The position numbers were made by a program, and so were the translations under genes. Positions 51,067-60,414 of a stretch of DNA of 64,000 nucleotides are shown one piece after another; the stretch's first letter is position 1; every line of letters begins with the position of its first letter. The DNA comes from Pseudomonas sp. H1h (GTDB lineage Bacteria; Pseudomonadota; Gammaproteobacteria; Pseudomonadales; Pseudomonadaceae): positions 186,001 through 250,000 of the forward strand of contig NZ_AYMJ01000008.1 in assembly GCF_000633255.1 (NCBI RefSeq). The letters are read 5' to 3'. Under the pieces are notes generated by a model that saw only the letters and a program-made list of their open reading frames with translations, was not told the origin of the DNA and ran no database searches.

Positions 51067-53625
51067 CTAATTGGTAGGGCAGGTCAGCGAAACACGCTCA
51101 TAATTGAGCGCCTTGTCGCGCTCAGGCAATGAATAGCTGGCCTGACATTGCTTGCCTGCCCACTTGATCGTCAGCGTGGCACTCTGTTCCTGAACCAGTG
51201 CCAACGCCTTGCCGGAAGGATCGGCGATCGCAATCTGCTTGCCGGCCGCATCTTCGAGCATCGCGCCAAACGGCAAGCGGTTGTGCTGCGAATCAAACAA
51301 CTCGAACTGCACCCGGCGACCGGTCTGCGACGGGTAGCGCACCAATACGGCGGCGCCGCGGCGTGGCACGACTTGCTGGGTGGCGTTTTCAATTTCTACA
51401 TCGGCACCCAGATCTCGAGTGTCGAGACTGATCCAGTTCACCCGATACGGTTGCGTGTTGGGAATCACCGCAAAGCCATTGTGACCGGTTTGGGTGCCGC
51501 TGAAGCTGCTGATCTTGACCCCGCCCGGTACCCCCGGCACTTCGGCCAGGGCAAAGGTTTCACCCAAGGTTTGCCCCAGATTGATACCGCCCGCGTGCGC
51601 CACCACCGAACCGGCAAGGCTCAAGTTCTGCGAAGTGTAACCACGCCCCTGGCTGTAACCGGCGTTGACGTCGACAAACGAGGTGCGCGAACTGATGCTC
51701 GCCGAGCCTGAATTGCCGCCGGTGCTGCTGTTGCCGGCCTGCACGGAATAGTAGGTGTCGCTGTTTTCCGACAAATAGCCGTTCACGCCCAACTGCGTGC
51801 TGTCGCTGGATTTCTGCCGACTGGTCGAGACAAACGCTCGCGGCGCGCGCGGTTTGGAACCCAGTGGAAATGACAGCGAAAGGTTCATCTGCGAGTCGTT
51901 GTTCGCCGGGCCGGAATTGCCCACGTCCTGGGTATGCGTTACGCCAAGGTTGTAAGTGACGTCGCCCCAGTTGTTGCTGTAACCGGCAGACAGGCTTTGT
52001 GAGCCGCCACGTCCCCAATACCGCTGATCCGTTGCGTTGAGGTACAGGCTGCCGAATTGCTGGTTGCGCCCCAGACTCTGGCTGACGGTCAGGTCAGTGC
52101 GGGTCTTGGAGTTGCCACGGCGCTGCTCCCCGGCGCTTTGATCCTCGATGTGCTCATTCAGGGTGCGATAGCCCTCGGTCGAGTAACGATAGGCGGCGAG
52201 GGTGAAATTGGTGTCGGTGCCGGTGAAGGTTTTGGCATAGAGCATCCGCAGGCTATTACCTTCGGTGGTCTGCCCGTGCGCCTGACTGGATGAGTGCGTC
52301 AGGTCGAATGACACCGCACCAAATACCGTGTTGCGGCCCATGCCCAGGGACATCGCCTTGAAGCGGTCTGTCGCCTGCACACCAAGAATCCCGGTCATGT
52401 TGCTGGTCATGCCATAAGCAAGAGTGCCGCTGAAAAACTTCGGTTCGGCCAGACCCTCTGTATTGCTTTTGTATTGCCCCGCCGAGAGGCTGTAGTTGAC
52501 CTGGCCTTTGCGCACCATGATCGGCAGGCTGGAAAACGCCTGCCGGGTTTCATGCCGCGTGCCGTCGGCCTCGATGACGATCACCTGCAAGTCGCCGTTC
52601 GAGCCACTCGGATAAATGTCGCTGATCTCGAACGGGCCGGGTGGCACGTTGGTGCTGTAGAGAACGTAGTCGTTCTGGCGGATTTCCACGGTGGCGTTGC
52701 TTTGCGCCACGCCGCGGATGACCGGCGCGTAGCCGCGCTCACTGTCGGCGCGCATGCCTTCGTCGGAACTCAACTTGAGGCCACGGTAACGCACGCTGTC
52801 GAAGAGCTGCGAGTCGGAGAAAATATCGCCGGCGCTGAATTGTCCCTTCAGCGCTGTGACATCGTGCTGCACATAGCTGCGGTTGCTGGTGAACGTGTTG
52901 CGCTCGCCGGTACGGCTGCTGAAGTTCGATTCGTTACGCAGCCGCCAGGCGCCGAGGTTGATGCCGTTACGCAAACCGAGGTTGTTGGAGATCGTCGTGG
53001 CAGAGTCGGTGCTGTTGCGGTTGCTGCTCAACTGGTAATTGATGAACGCCGCCGGGACGCCGGCATCCCACAGCGCAGGGTCGACATAACCGCGCATGCC
53101 GCGTTGCATGGCGATTTGCGGCACGCTGATCAACAGTCGCAGGCGGGTAGGGTCGTAGCTGACGCTGGCCTGGTCAATCAAGGTTGGCAAGTCGTAGCAC
53201 GTGTCGGGCGCCTCAGGCTTGAGCTGGCCTGCCGCTTCCAGCGTGCTCATGTTGATGCCCAACTGCTGCAGCATGTCCAGGGTCAGGCACGCTTCGACTT
53301 TGCCGGTTTTCTCGGCGCGACGAAAATCGATATCGCGCCGCCCGACCAACACTTCGTTGCTGTAAACGTCGACTCGATAGTTGCCTGGCAAGACGCTGTT
53401 GGCTGAGAGCAGCAGATTCAAATCCACCGACGACCCGACACCCTGCAGAAACGAAGTGTTGAACTCGGCGAGTTGATCTTGCTCCGGTGCAGCGACGGCA
53501 TCACTGGCATTCGCCATGTAAGGAAGACCCACTAACATGGCCAGATACAGCGCATTGAATCCCGAGAGTTTCGGGCAGGATTGTTCAGTCAGCGAATTGA
53601 AGTTGCTGCGCGGGAGTAAAGACAT
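51067..53625 (-). CDS. Fimbrial outer-membrane usher protein
   Basis: This is an outer-membrane usher of 852 residues that secretes and assembles pilins of the chaperone-usher type. The mature N-terminus begins QLAEFNTSFLQGVGSSVDLN, which carries the usual F-N-x-x-F-L motif. The N-terminal domain includes YRVDVYSNEVLVGRRDIDF. The 24-strand barrel covers most of the middle, with the plug-region motif MRADSERGYAPVIRGVAQSN. The C-terminal domains contain VVPRRGAAVLVRYPSQTGRR, then VQFELFDSQHNRLPFGAML. It is last in the pilin-chaperone-usher order. Confidence 0.96.
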   Translation of the reverse strand: MSLLPRSNFNSLTEQSCPKLSGFNALYLAMLVGLPYMANASDAVAAPEQDQLAEFNTSFLQGVGSSVDLNLLLSANSVLPGNYRVDVYSNEVLVGRRDIDFRRAEKTGKVEACLTLDMLQQLGINMSTLEAAGQLKPEAPDTCYDLPTLIDQASVSYDPTRLRLLISVPQIAMQRGMRGYVDPALWDAGVPAAFINYQLSSNRNSTDSATTISNNLGLRNGINLGAWRLRNESNFSSRTGERNTFTSNRSYVQHDVTALKGQFSAGDIFSDSQLFDSVRYRGLKLSSDEGMRADSERGYAPVIRGVAQSNATVEIRQNDYVLYSTNVPPGPFEISDIYPSGSNGDLQVIVIEADGTRHETRQAFSSLPIMVRKGQVNYSLSAGQYKSNTEGLAEPKFFSGTLAYGMTSNMTGILGVQATDRFKAMSLGMGRNTVFGAVSFDLTHSSSQAHGQTTEGNSLRMLYAKTFTGTDTNFTLAAYRYSTEGYRTLNEHIEDQSAGEQRRGNSKTRTDLTVSQSLGRNQQFGSLYLNATDQRYWGRGGSQSLSAGYSNNWGDVTYNLGVTHTQDVGNSGPANNDSQMNLSLSFPLGSKPRAPRAFVSTSRQKSSDSTQLGVNGYLSENSDTYYSVQAGNSSTGGNSGSASISSRTSFVDVNAGYSQGRGYTSQNLSLAGSVVAHAGGINLGQTLGETFALAEVPGVPGGVKISSFSGTQTGHNGFAVIPNTQPYRVNWISLDTRDLGADVEIENATQQVVPRRGAAVLVRYPSQTGRRVQFELFDSQHNRLPFGAMLEDAAGKQIAIADPSGKALALVQEQSATLTIKWAGKQCQASYSLPERDKALNYERVSLTCPTN

Positions 53626-53707
53626 ACCCAGCCCTATACGGCTACAGAGAACGAAGAGTTAATTCATTATTAGAATCAAGAGAGGGGGCAAACTTTCGGT
53701 GCAGGTG

Positions 53708-54448
53708 CTATTGCACGGCTTTGGCATTCACTGCGGCGGTACCCGAAAAAGTTGCACTGTAACGATCCTGTGCGCCGTAATCGTTAATGCTTGAAAAGTT
53801 GAGACTGGAATAAGCGGAGTTGTTTGTTCCTTTAAGCGCGATGATCTTGCTCTGGCCCGGAGCAATCATCATCGAATCGACTGCTTTTTCCGTTGTGGCA
53901 CCCGATTGCACCGAGACTTCTGACAACGAAACATGAGAGAGGCTTGGGTTGTTGATTTTCAGTGCGGCATGCCCGCCTTGCTGATCGATCTGCCATAGCA
54001 GTTGAGTCGGTGCGAGGTAGGCCTGGCTGGCCAGTCCGGCAGGTCGGAAAAACACTTTGATGCGTTGACGCACTGCCAGTTGCAGAGTGTTTTGCGTCTT
54101 GACGACCTGAGGAATTTCCTGAACGTTCAGCCAGACCACGGATTCCTTGTCAGAAGGCATGCCGGTGCCTTCGTAAATCACCCGCAGCAGTTGCTGCTCC
54201 TTGCCGAGAATCCTCGCCAGCGGCGGCGTGACGGCAAAAGGCACCGAAGCAATGCCGGGCTCATCGCTGTCGATCCATGACTGGATCAACAGGTCATCGC
54301 CATTGTTGCGGACCTTGATGCTGACTTCTTTGTGCTCGCCATCAAACACCAGACGGGTTGCGCTCAGAGAGATGCCGGCGTGTGCCTGCGTCGCCAGCAG
54401 CGCGCAGTGCAAACCCATGCACAGGGAGAGAATGTGTCGATTAAACAT
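53708..54448 (-). CDS. Fimbrial periplasmic chaperone
   Basis: This is a two-domain immunoglobulin-like chaperone of 246 residues (PapD family) that folds pilins by donor-strand complementation. Signal peptide: MFNRHILSLCMGLHCALLAT then QAHA. Mature features: GISLSATRLVFDGEHKEVSI; LARILGKEQQLLRVIYEG with the conserved R/K anchor; ESVVWLNVQEIP; and a C-terminal domain ending YSATFSGTAAVN. The start is set at the ATG of the signal peptide, not the longest frame. A terminator hairpin precedes it, so it is probably made at lower level than pilin. Confidence 0.94.
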   Translation of the reverse strand: MFNRHILSLCMGLHCALLATQAHAGISLSATRLVFDGEHKEVSIKVRNNGDDLLIQSWIDSDEPGIASVPFAVTPPLARILGKEQQLLRVIYEGTGMPSDKESVVWLNVQEIPQVVKTQNTLQLAVRQRIKVFFRPAGLASQAYLAPTQLLWQIDQQGGHAALKINNPSLSHVSLSEVSVQSGATTEKAVDSMMIAPGQSKIIALKGTNNSAYSSLNFSSINDYGAQDRYSATFSGTAAVNAKAVQ

Positions 54449-54467
54449 GGAAAACTGCCTGAAATTG

Positions 54468-54494
54468 AAAAAAGGCGGGACGATTGCGTCCCGC
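54468..54494 (-). terminator. Intrinsic terminator between pilin and chaperone genes
   Basis: On the minus strand the stem GCGGGACG / CGTCCCGC (8 bp, 4-base loop) is followed by C and a run of six T residues. It lies 24-50 bases after the pilin stop and just before the ribosome site of the chaperone gene. Partial read-through would give many pilin transcripts and fewer chaperone-usher transcripts. Confidence 0.85.
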
Positions 54495-54517
54495 ACAGTG
54501 TCAGCCCCGAGTGCGGT

Positions 54518-55111
54518 TTACTCGTATTGCAGAGTGAACGGCAGGGTCGCGTCACCACGACCGGCGACCGCGGTTTTCGGGTCGGCAGTGGTCACGTAGG
54601 CGGCGGAGAATTTCAGGGTGGTGCTGCCGTCTTGCAGGGTGTTTTCAATTTTGGCTGCGGCAGGCGAGCTCAGGTCGATCTGATCGCCATTGGCGTCGAG
54701 CAGGGCGATACCGATGTTTTTCGCGGCGCCCACACCGTCGGTCAACTTCAGCACCTTGGTACCGGTGACGATACCCGAACCGGCGCCTTTGGTTGGTTCG
54801 AAGATCATCGAAACTTTGGTACCGGCGTTGCAGTTGATCTTCATGTCGAAGTTCTCTGCACTCAGTTTGCCATTGCCCTTGGGCGCTGCAGCGGTACCCA
54901 TGTCTTTGATTGACACTTCGCCCATCGGTACGGAAATGGTTTTATTCAAGCCGGCATCTTCGATAGAGCAAGCATCGTTGTTGATGATGCCGGTGAAGTT
55001 GATAGTGCCGCTACCCGCTTTAGTTGGGGTTGCCGGCTCGCCTGCTGCAAACGATTGGCCCGCCACCGAAAGCATGGAAAGTGTCAGCAGTGTCAGCGAA
55101 AGCTTTTTCAT
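54518..55111 (-). CDS. Fimbrial major subunit-like protein
   Basis: This is a pilin-type protein of about 197 residues. Signal peptide: MKKLSLTLLTLSMLSVAGQS then FAAG. The mature part has the fimbrial fold: INFTGIINNDACSIEDAGLN with the first cysteine, ISVPMGEVSIKDMG, a second cysteine in NCNAGTKVSMIF, and a C-terminal beta-zipper strand ending ATLPFTLQYE with the penultimate tyrosine. An ATG four codons upstream is the alternative start; the chosen ATG begins the signal peptide. It is likely the main building block of the fimbria, being first in the operon and followed by a terminator. Confidence 0.93.
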   Translation of the reverse strand: MKKLSLTLLTLSMLSVAGQSFAAGEPATPTKAGSGTINFTGIINNDACSIEDAGLNKTISVPMGEVSIKDMGTAAAPKGNGKLSAENFDMKINCNAGTKVSMIFEPTKGAGSGIVTGTKVLKLTDGVGAAKNIGIALLDANGDQIDLSSPAAAKIENTLQDGSTTLKFSAAYVTTADPKTAVAGRGDATLPFTLQYE

Positions 55112-55247
55112 GTCGATATCCATTAGATCGTGATTAAGTTGTGTTGGAAAACACGATCCAGAATATAGGTCCGAGTACAGTACTCAGACCATCAGACGAT
55201 TCTTATAAGGTTGGGGTATTTATTGCACTTCGTCGAATAATTACAGG

Positions 55248-55895
55248 TTATTGAAAAACGTTGTTCTCCAGACAATACGTCAACAGATCCTGATCGCTGG
55301 ATACCTCAAGTTTGCGCATCGCCGAAATCTTTTGCGTGCTGATGGTTTTCGCACTTCTGGACTGGCTGCGTGCAATTGTGGTGACACTTTGCCCAGAGAC
55401 AAACATGCGCAGTATTTCAAATTCCTTGGGCGACAGTCGCGACAGTCTTTCGTCAAGCGCCACGTTAGGCTCCAGGACGCTGACAGGCTCGGGTTTGGCA
55501 CTCTTGAAGGTGCGTCCGTTGGCGATGGAGGAGAGGGCCAGTTGAATATCGTCGTGCAACTGGTTTTTCTGAATCACCCCCACCACCCCCAGTTCATGCA
55601 GGCGGGTCAGGATCAACGGGCTGGAGATCATGGTCAGCACCAGCACTTTCACCTGGGCAAAATGCCGGCCCAGGTATTCCACCAGTTTCAGGCCATCGCC
55701 GTAGGGTGAATCCGCCGGCATGTTGAAGTCAGTGATCACCAGATCCACAGGCTGGTTGTGCAGCAACTCGATCAGCGCGTTGGAGCAGACCGCTTCGCCC
55801 ACCACGCGAAAGCGCTCATCACGCTCTATCAGCTCACGTACGCCCAATAAAACGATGGGGTGATCATCGGCGATCACGACGTTGAGTATTGCCAT
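55248..55895 (-). CDS. Response regulator, NarL/LuxR type (RocA-like)
   Basis: This is a response regulator of 215 residues. The receiver domain opens NVVIADDHPIVLLGVRELIE, with phospho-Asp in VDLVITDFNMP and lysine in VVGVIQKNQ. The LuxR-type helix-turn-helix is LSPKEFEILRMFVSGQSVTT, then IARSQSRSAKTISTQ. It lies between the hybrid kinase and the pilin operon. By analogy with RocA1/SadA, which activates cup fimbrial genes in P. aeruginosa, it probably controls the pilin promoter 137 bp away. The naming is by analogy, not proven. Confidence 0.92.
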   Translation of the reverse strand: MAILNVVIADDHPIVLLGVRELIERDERFRVVGEAVCSNALIELLHNQPVDLVITDFNMPADSPYGDGLKLVEYLGRHFAQVKVLVLTMISSPLILTRLHELGVVGVIQKNQLHDDIQLALSSIANGRTFKSAKPEPVSVLEPNVALDERLSRLSPKEFEILRMFVSGQSVTTIARSQSRSAKTISTQKISAMRKLEVSSDQDLLTYCLENNVFQ

Positions 55896-55933
55896 GTTCG
55901 GCTATCCCTAGTGTGTTGTTGAATTCAATCGGG

Positions 55934-58900
55934 TTACGCCAGAGCATCGAGCATCGCGGTCAGTCGCTCAAGCATAGCGCTGATCTCGCGGGCCAGAACG
56001 GGCGTGATGACGCGACCTTGCAGTTGGCTTTCCAGACGCACGCACGCCTCCGCCAGACCAGTGGCCTGCACCGCGCCAAGGGCCCCGGCCATGCTGTGCA
56101 GCTGTTGAGCAAGCGCGGGGGCGTCATTGATCTGGAGTAGGGCGCTGACTTTCTCGATGTCCTGTTGCAGGGTACTGAAAAACAGCGCGCGCATTTTCGG
56201 TGAAAGCTGTGGCTGATCCAGTGGTTGCGGGTTGTCGTGTGTGGCAACTGCGTCATCGGCCAGCGCCGGCTCAAGGAGTTGGCAATGCTTGAGCAACTGC
56301 GTTCGCAACGTGTGCAGATTGAGCGGTTTCACCAGCCAGGCATTCATGCCTACCGCGGCGCAACGCTCACCTTCGTCGCGCAGGGCATTGGCCGTCACGC
56401 CAATGATCGGCAGATCCGCATCGTTTTTGCGCAAGGCCTTGGCCAGTTCATAGCCATTCATGACCGGCATGTTGACGTCGGTCAGCACCAGATCGAACAC
56501 CCCCGGCAGCCATTGATGCAGCGCCTGTTCGCCATCGGCGGCGGCGACCACCGAGCAGCCCAGCGCTTCCAGCTGTTCTTTGATGATCGCCCGATTGATC
56601 GGGTTGTCTTCGGCTATCAGGATGTTCAGATCAAGGCGTCGCGCCGGCGCTTTGATCGCCGGGAGAGCTTGCGGGTCGGCGCCTTGTTGCGCGAAATGGA
56701 CAGCCCAGGCCACCGCGCGAATATCGTGGGCATCGACTGTCCAGCCTTCGCCCGTGTATTCCGGCGGGTTGGCGCCGGCGGCCGTGGCGATGACGCGCAG
56801 CCCTGGCCAAAAGGATTCGTCCGTTGGTGGCCGAACGTCCAGCAGCAGCGATGCAGAGGAGGGCAGATGTTTTGTGTCTGCGCTGATGATTTGAGTGTCC
56901 TGCCCAAGTCGGTTGAGCCAGCCGCAGAAATGTTGCGCCAACTCCGGGGCCTGCGCCTGCACGTAGAGGGTGGGCGTTTGCGGGGGGAACGCTGGGCAAT
57001 CGTTCAGCGAGCCTTCCACGCGATCGAGTTCCAGTTGCAACGAAAAGCTGCTCCCGAGCCCTGGCTCGCTGACCACTTTCAGTTGCCCCTCCATCAACTC
57101 ACACAACCACCAGCAAATCGCCAGCCCCAGACCGGCGCCGGCTTCGCTGGACGCATCACGCACCTGATAAAACGGGTCGAACAGCTGAACTTGCTGGGCC
57201 TGGGAAATACCGATCCCCGAGTCGCTGACCTGCCACAGCAGGGTGACATTGTCGGCGGATTCCTGCACAACTCTGGCGCGCAATACCACCCGGCCGTTGT
57301 CGGTGAACTTGATCGCATTGCTGAGCAGGTTATTGAGGATCTGCCGGATGCGCAGGGGATCGCCGCGCACCCGGTCGGGAGTCGCCGGGTCGATGCAGGC
57401 GTAGAGCTGCAAACCTTTGGCCTGAGCAAATGCACTGTAGGCGCGCAGCGAATCCTCGGTCAGTTCGAGCGGGCAGAAGTCCTGCGCTTCGATGGTCATT
57501 TGCCCGGACTCGATTTTCGACACGTCCAGTACGTCGCTGATCAATTGGAACAACGTCGTCGATGAGCGCTGAATCGTCCGCAGATATTCTTGCTGCCGAG
57601 GGCCAAGTTCGGTCAGGCCCAGCAACTCCAAAGTGCCAAGAACGCCATACAGCGGCGTGCGGATTTCGTGGCTCATGGTCGCGAGAAAACGGGTTTTCGC
57701 TTCGTTGGCCGAATCGGCTTCACGCAGAGCATTTTCCAGTGCCGCGGCGTCATCGATATGCCGGGTCACGTCGTGGAATGCGCAGATCCAGACGTGTTCG
57801 CCGTGATAGCGCGCATCGATGAACCCGACGTGGTAATGCCGTCCTTCAACTTCAAGATCGGTCTGGCCCGCTGCCGTCAGCGGGTGTTTGCGGATCAGCG
57901 CTGTGATCAGTTGATCACTTTGTTGCCACTCCTGAATGCAGCGGTTTTCGAGGAGGATCCGGTGATCACTGCGGCGTACGACACACAGGCCCGTCGGCGC
58001 GGTGTCGATGATCGCGCGGCTGAAGGCTTCGCTTTCAGCGATGCTTTCATGGGCCTGATGTGCAGGAATCACCACGCGGGCTTTATACCAGCGATTGAAC
58101 GCCCAGCCACCGCCAATGCTGGTCAGCATCAACGTCAACAAGCCGAGCAGCGGCCACCAGGCATAGTCGATGAAACGCTTGAAACCGACGACGTAGACCG
58201 CCGTCCACGGCTGCGCACCGGCGCTGGAAATCTTGAACACCAGACCGTCGAGACGAACGTTGAGGCCGTCGCTGAAGTCCTGCCCGGCGGGTTTTGCACC
58301 GATCAATACGGTGCCATTGGGTGCGGTCAGGCTGAAGCTGTCGTAGATCGACCACTTCATGATTCGCTCGATGTTGTTGATCTGCGCCAGATTCAACAAC
58401 GACGCCACGACCATCCAGGAACTGGCGCCCTCGATATTCAGTTGCGCAGCGGGCATGTTGACATTGACGTAGGCCAGCAGCGCAGGCGGGCCTTTGTTAT
58501 CCGCTTGGGCGTTATAGCGGACCCAGTGAACTTCACTGTCCAGCGGCTTGGGGTTGGCATCATGCAGCTGTTGCACCACCTGCTTGATGACGTCAACGAA
58601 GGTGCCGCCCTGAATCTGCCCGGTAGCGCGCAACTGCCCGGCAGCGGGGACGGCGATGTCGAAATTATCGGGCACGTTGAACAGGAACACCTGCGGGGAT
58701 TGATAATGCGAGGCCGACCAGAAAGCACTGTAGTAACTGGCCAGGTGGGCGCCGAGGGCGAAGACTCGCGCACGTTCACTGGTTTCAATCGCCGCCGGAT
58801 TGATTTTCACGCTGTACGGCAGGGATGAGGAGAGCTCCTGCGCCTTATAGATCCCGACTCCCTCATCGGGCAATGGCGTCTGCTTGAAGATCTGCACGTG

Positions 58901-59152
58901 TGTATTCAACGGCAGGCCTTTGTCGGCTTGCTGAACAATGGCGCTGAGGAACACGTCCTGTTCGCCGATGTTCTCCATCAGCCGGGCGAAATGAAACTGC
59001 ACCGTGTCGCGCTGCTCTTCGACCATGCGATACAGACCCCAGATACTGAGGCCCACCAACAGCGAGGCGAGGCCGCATAGCACCACCAGCCCGGCGTTCA
59101 TGCGCAATGAACTGTTGGTCAGTTTCTCCATCGGAGCGCTTGGATGAGTCAT
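55934..59152 (-). CDS. Hybrid sensor histidine kinase with receiver and Hpt domains (RocS-like)
   Basis: This is an inner-membrane sensor of 1072 residues. TM1 (LVVLCGLASLLVGLSIWGLY), a periplasmic domain of about 300 residues, and TM2 (YAWWPLLGLLTLMLTSIGGG) are followed by PAS, then HisKA with phospho-His in LATMSHEIRTPLYGVLG, HATPase (GAGLGLAICWWLCELM), a receiver (DLVLTDVNMPVMNGYEL) and a C-terminal Hpt (AQQLHSMAGALGAVQATG). It is of the BvgS/RocS type. The start is uncertain between three ATGs; the one chosen has AGCAGG upstream. The Hpt gives the phosphorelay an output to the neighbouring response regulator or REC-EAL protein. Confidence 0.93.
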   Translation of the reverse strand: MTHPSAPMEKLTNSSLRMNAGLVVLCGLASLLVGLSIWGLYRMVEEQRDTVQFHFARLMENIGEQDVFLSAIVQQADKGLPLNTHVQIFKQTPLPDEGVGIYKAQELSSSLPYSVKINPAAIETSERARVFALGAHLASYYSAFWSASHYQSPQVFLFNVPDNFDIAVPAAGQLRATGQIQGGTFVDVIKQVVQQLHDANPKPLDSEVHWVRYNAQADNKGPPALLAYVNVNMPAAQLNIEGASSWMVVASLLNLAQINNIERIMKWSIYDSFSLTAPNGTVLIGAKPAGQDFSDGLNVRLDGLVFKISSAGAQPWTAVYVVGFKRFIDYAWWPLLGLLTLMLTSIGGGWAFNRWYKARVVIPAHQAHESIAESEAFSRAIIDTAPTGLCVVRRSDHRILLENRCIQEWQQSDQLITALIRKHPLTAAGQTDLEVEGRHYHVGFIDARYHGEHVWICAFHDVTRHIDDAAALENALREADSANEAKTRFLATMSHEIRTPLYGVLGTLELLGLTELGPRQQEYLRTIQRSSTTLFQLISDVLDVSKIESGQMTIEAQDFCPLELTEDSLRAYSAFAQAKGLQLYACIDPATPDRVRGDPLRIRQILNNLLSNAIKFTDNGRVVLRARVVQESADNVTLLWQVSDSGIGISQAQQVQLFDPFYQVRDASSEAGAGLGLAICWWLCELMEGQLKVVSEPGLGSSFSLQLELDRVEGSLNDCPAFPPQTPTLYVQAQAPELAQHFCGWLNRLGQDTQIISADTKHLPSSASLLLDVRPPTDESFWPGLRVIATAAGANPPEYTGEGWTVDAHDIRAVAWAVHFAQQGADPQALPAIKAPARRLDLNILIAEDNPINRAIIKEQLEALGCSVVAAADGEQALHQWLPGVFDLVLTDVNMPVMNGYELAKALRKNDADLPIIGVTANALRDEGERCAAVGMNAWLVKPLNLHTLRTQLLKHCQLLEPALADDAVATHDNPQPLDQPQLSPKMRALFFSTLQQDIEKVSALLQINDAPALAQQLHSMAGALGAVQATGLAEACVRLESQLQGRVITPVLAREISAMLERLTAMLDALA

Positions 59153-59220
59153 TGAGCAAGCCTGCTGAAAGTGCCTGGATAAGCGTTGAACAACGCTGCC
59201 TCTGAACAATGAACGACTGA

Positions 59221-60414
59221 TCAGTCCGTCAACGCGGGGCCGTCCTGCGTCAGCAACTGCTGAAAATCCTGTGACGATACGGCGTGGGAAATGATGAAAC
59301 CCTGAACCTGAGTGCAGTTGATTTTACGCAACACCGCCAGTTCTTGCGCCGTCTCGACGCCCTCGGCCACCACGGTCAAACCCAGTTGTCGGCCGAGGGC
59401 GACAATACTTGTCAGTGCTTGCGCCAATTCTTCGTTGTCGTTGCAGCCCTGCACCAGCGCCCGGTCAATTTTCAACTCGGTAAAGGGCGTCGAGACCAGG
59501 TTCATGTAAGAGCTGTAACCCTGCCCGAAATCATCCTGCGACAGGCCGAAGCCCTTCATGCGCAACCGGCACGCACCGGCGTAGAAGTTGCTGATGTCGT
59601 CGGGCATCGAACACTCCATCAACTCGAAACAGATCATTGCCGGCACACCGTGGCGCTCAAGGACAAAGGCGAGAATCCGGTCGGCAAGGTCGAGGCTGTT
59701 GAGCAGATGCGTCGGCAGATTGATCGACACCGGAATCGCATAGCCCTGAGCGTGCCATTGCTCCTGGGCCTTGATCGCTTGCTCCAGAATCAGCCAGAGC
59801 AAACGCTCTTCCAGATTGAAGGCCTTGAACGCGGGCAGAAACATGCCCGGCAACAAGACTCCCTGTTCAGGGTGAAGCCAGCGCACCAACGCTTCGGCGG
59901 CGACGATGCGGCCGTTGGCCAGTGATTTCTTTGGTTGGAACCAGGCCTGTAATTCACCGTTGTCCAGCGCATCGAGAATGGCCAGATGATCAATCTGCGG
60001 GCCGGGCAGGGGCAGGGGCAGGGTAGCCTGACGCAAATTGCCCAATTGATCAGTGAGATTGCGCAAGGCTGCGGTCTTGACCGGTTTGGAAATCAGGCCG
60101 ATGACTTTCACGCCCAGATTGCGCGCGGCGAGGCTGGCACTGGTCAGCATGCGGCGCGAGGCGGCGCTCATGATCGCCAGCGCCGGGCGCGAACCCGAGG
60201 CGGCAAGACCCTGGATGAACTGCACGCCGTCCATGCCGGGCATCAACAAATCGGTCAGCACCAGATCGAAGTCGTGACGTTTCAGGCAGTCCAGCGCGGC
60301 GCTGCCTTCTTCGGCAAATTGCAGATGAAACTGGCCGATCTGGCTGAATAGATTCTGCAAGTACAGCTGCTGGAACGGATGGTCTTCAACGACCAGGATA
60401 CTAATCGGTTTCAT
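59221..60414 (-). CDS. REC-EAL c-di-GMP phosphodiesterase (RocR-like)
   Basis: This is a response regulator of 397 residues with an EAL output. The receiver has ILVVEDHPFQQLYLQNLF and phospho-Asp in FDLVLTDLLMPGMDG. The EAL domain retains its active-site set: AAEALVRWLHPE, SINLPTHLL, CFELMECSMPDD, LSQDDFGQGYSSY, LKIDRALVQ and VVAEGVETAQELA. It should therefore degrade c-di-GMP. In P. aeruginosa the matching protein RocR/SadR counters fimbrial expression and biofilm formation. Its start overlaps the upstream kinase end by 14 bp. Confidence 0.93.
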   Translation of the reverse strand: MKPISILVVEDHPFQQLYLQNLFSQIGQFHLQFAEEGSAALDCLKRHDFDLVLTDLLMPGMDGVQFIQGLAASGSRPALAIMSAASRRMLTSASLAARNLGVKVIGLISKPVKTAALRNLTDQLGNLRQATLPLPLPGPQIDHLAILDALDNGELQAWFQPKKSLANGRIVAAEALVRWLHPEQGVLLPGMFLPAFKAFNLEERLLWLILEQAIKAQEQWHAQGYAIPVSINLPTHLLNSLDLADRILAFVLERHGVPAMICFELMECSMPDDISNFYAGACRLRMKGFGLSQDDFGQGYSSYMNLVSTPFTELKIDRALVQGCNDNEELAQALTSIVALGRQLGLTVVAEGVETAQELAVLRKINCTQVQGFIISHAVSSQDFQQLLTQDGPALTD

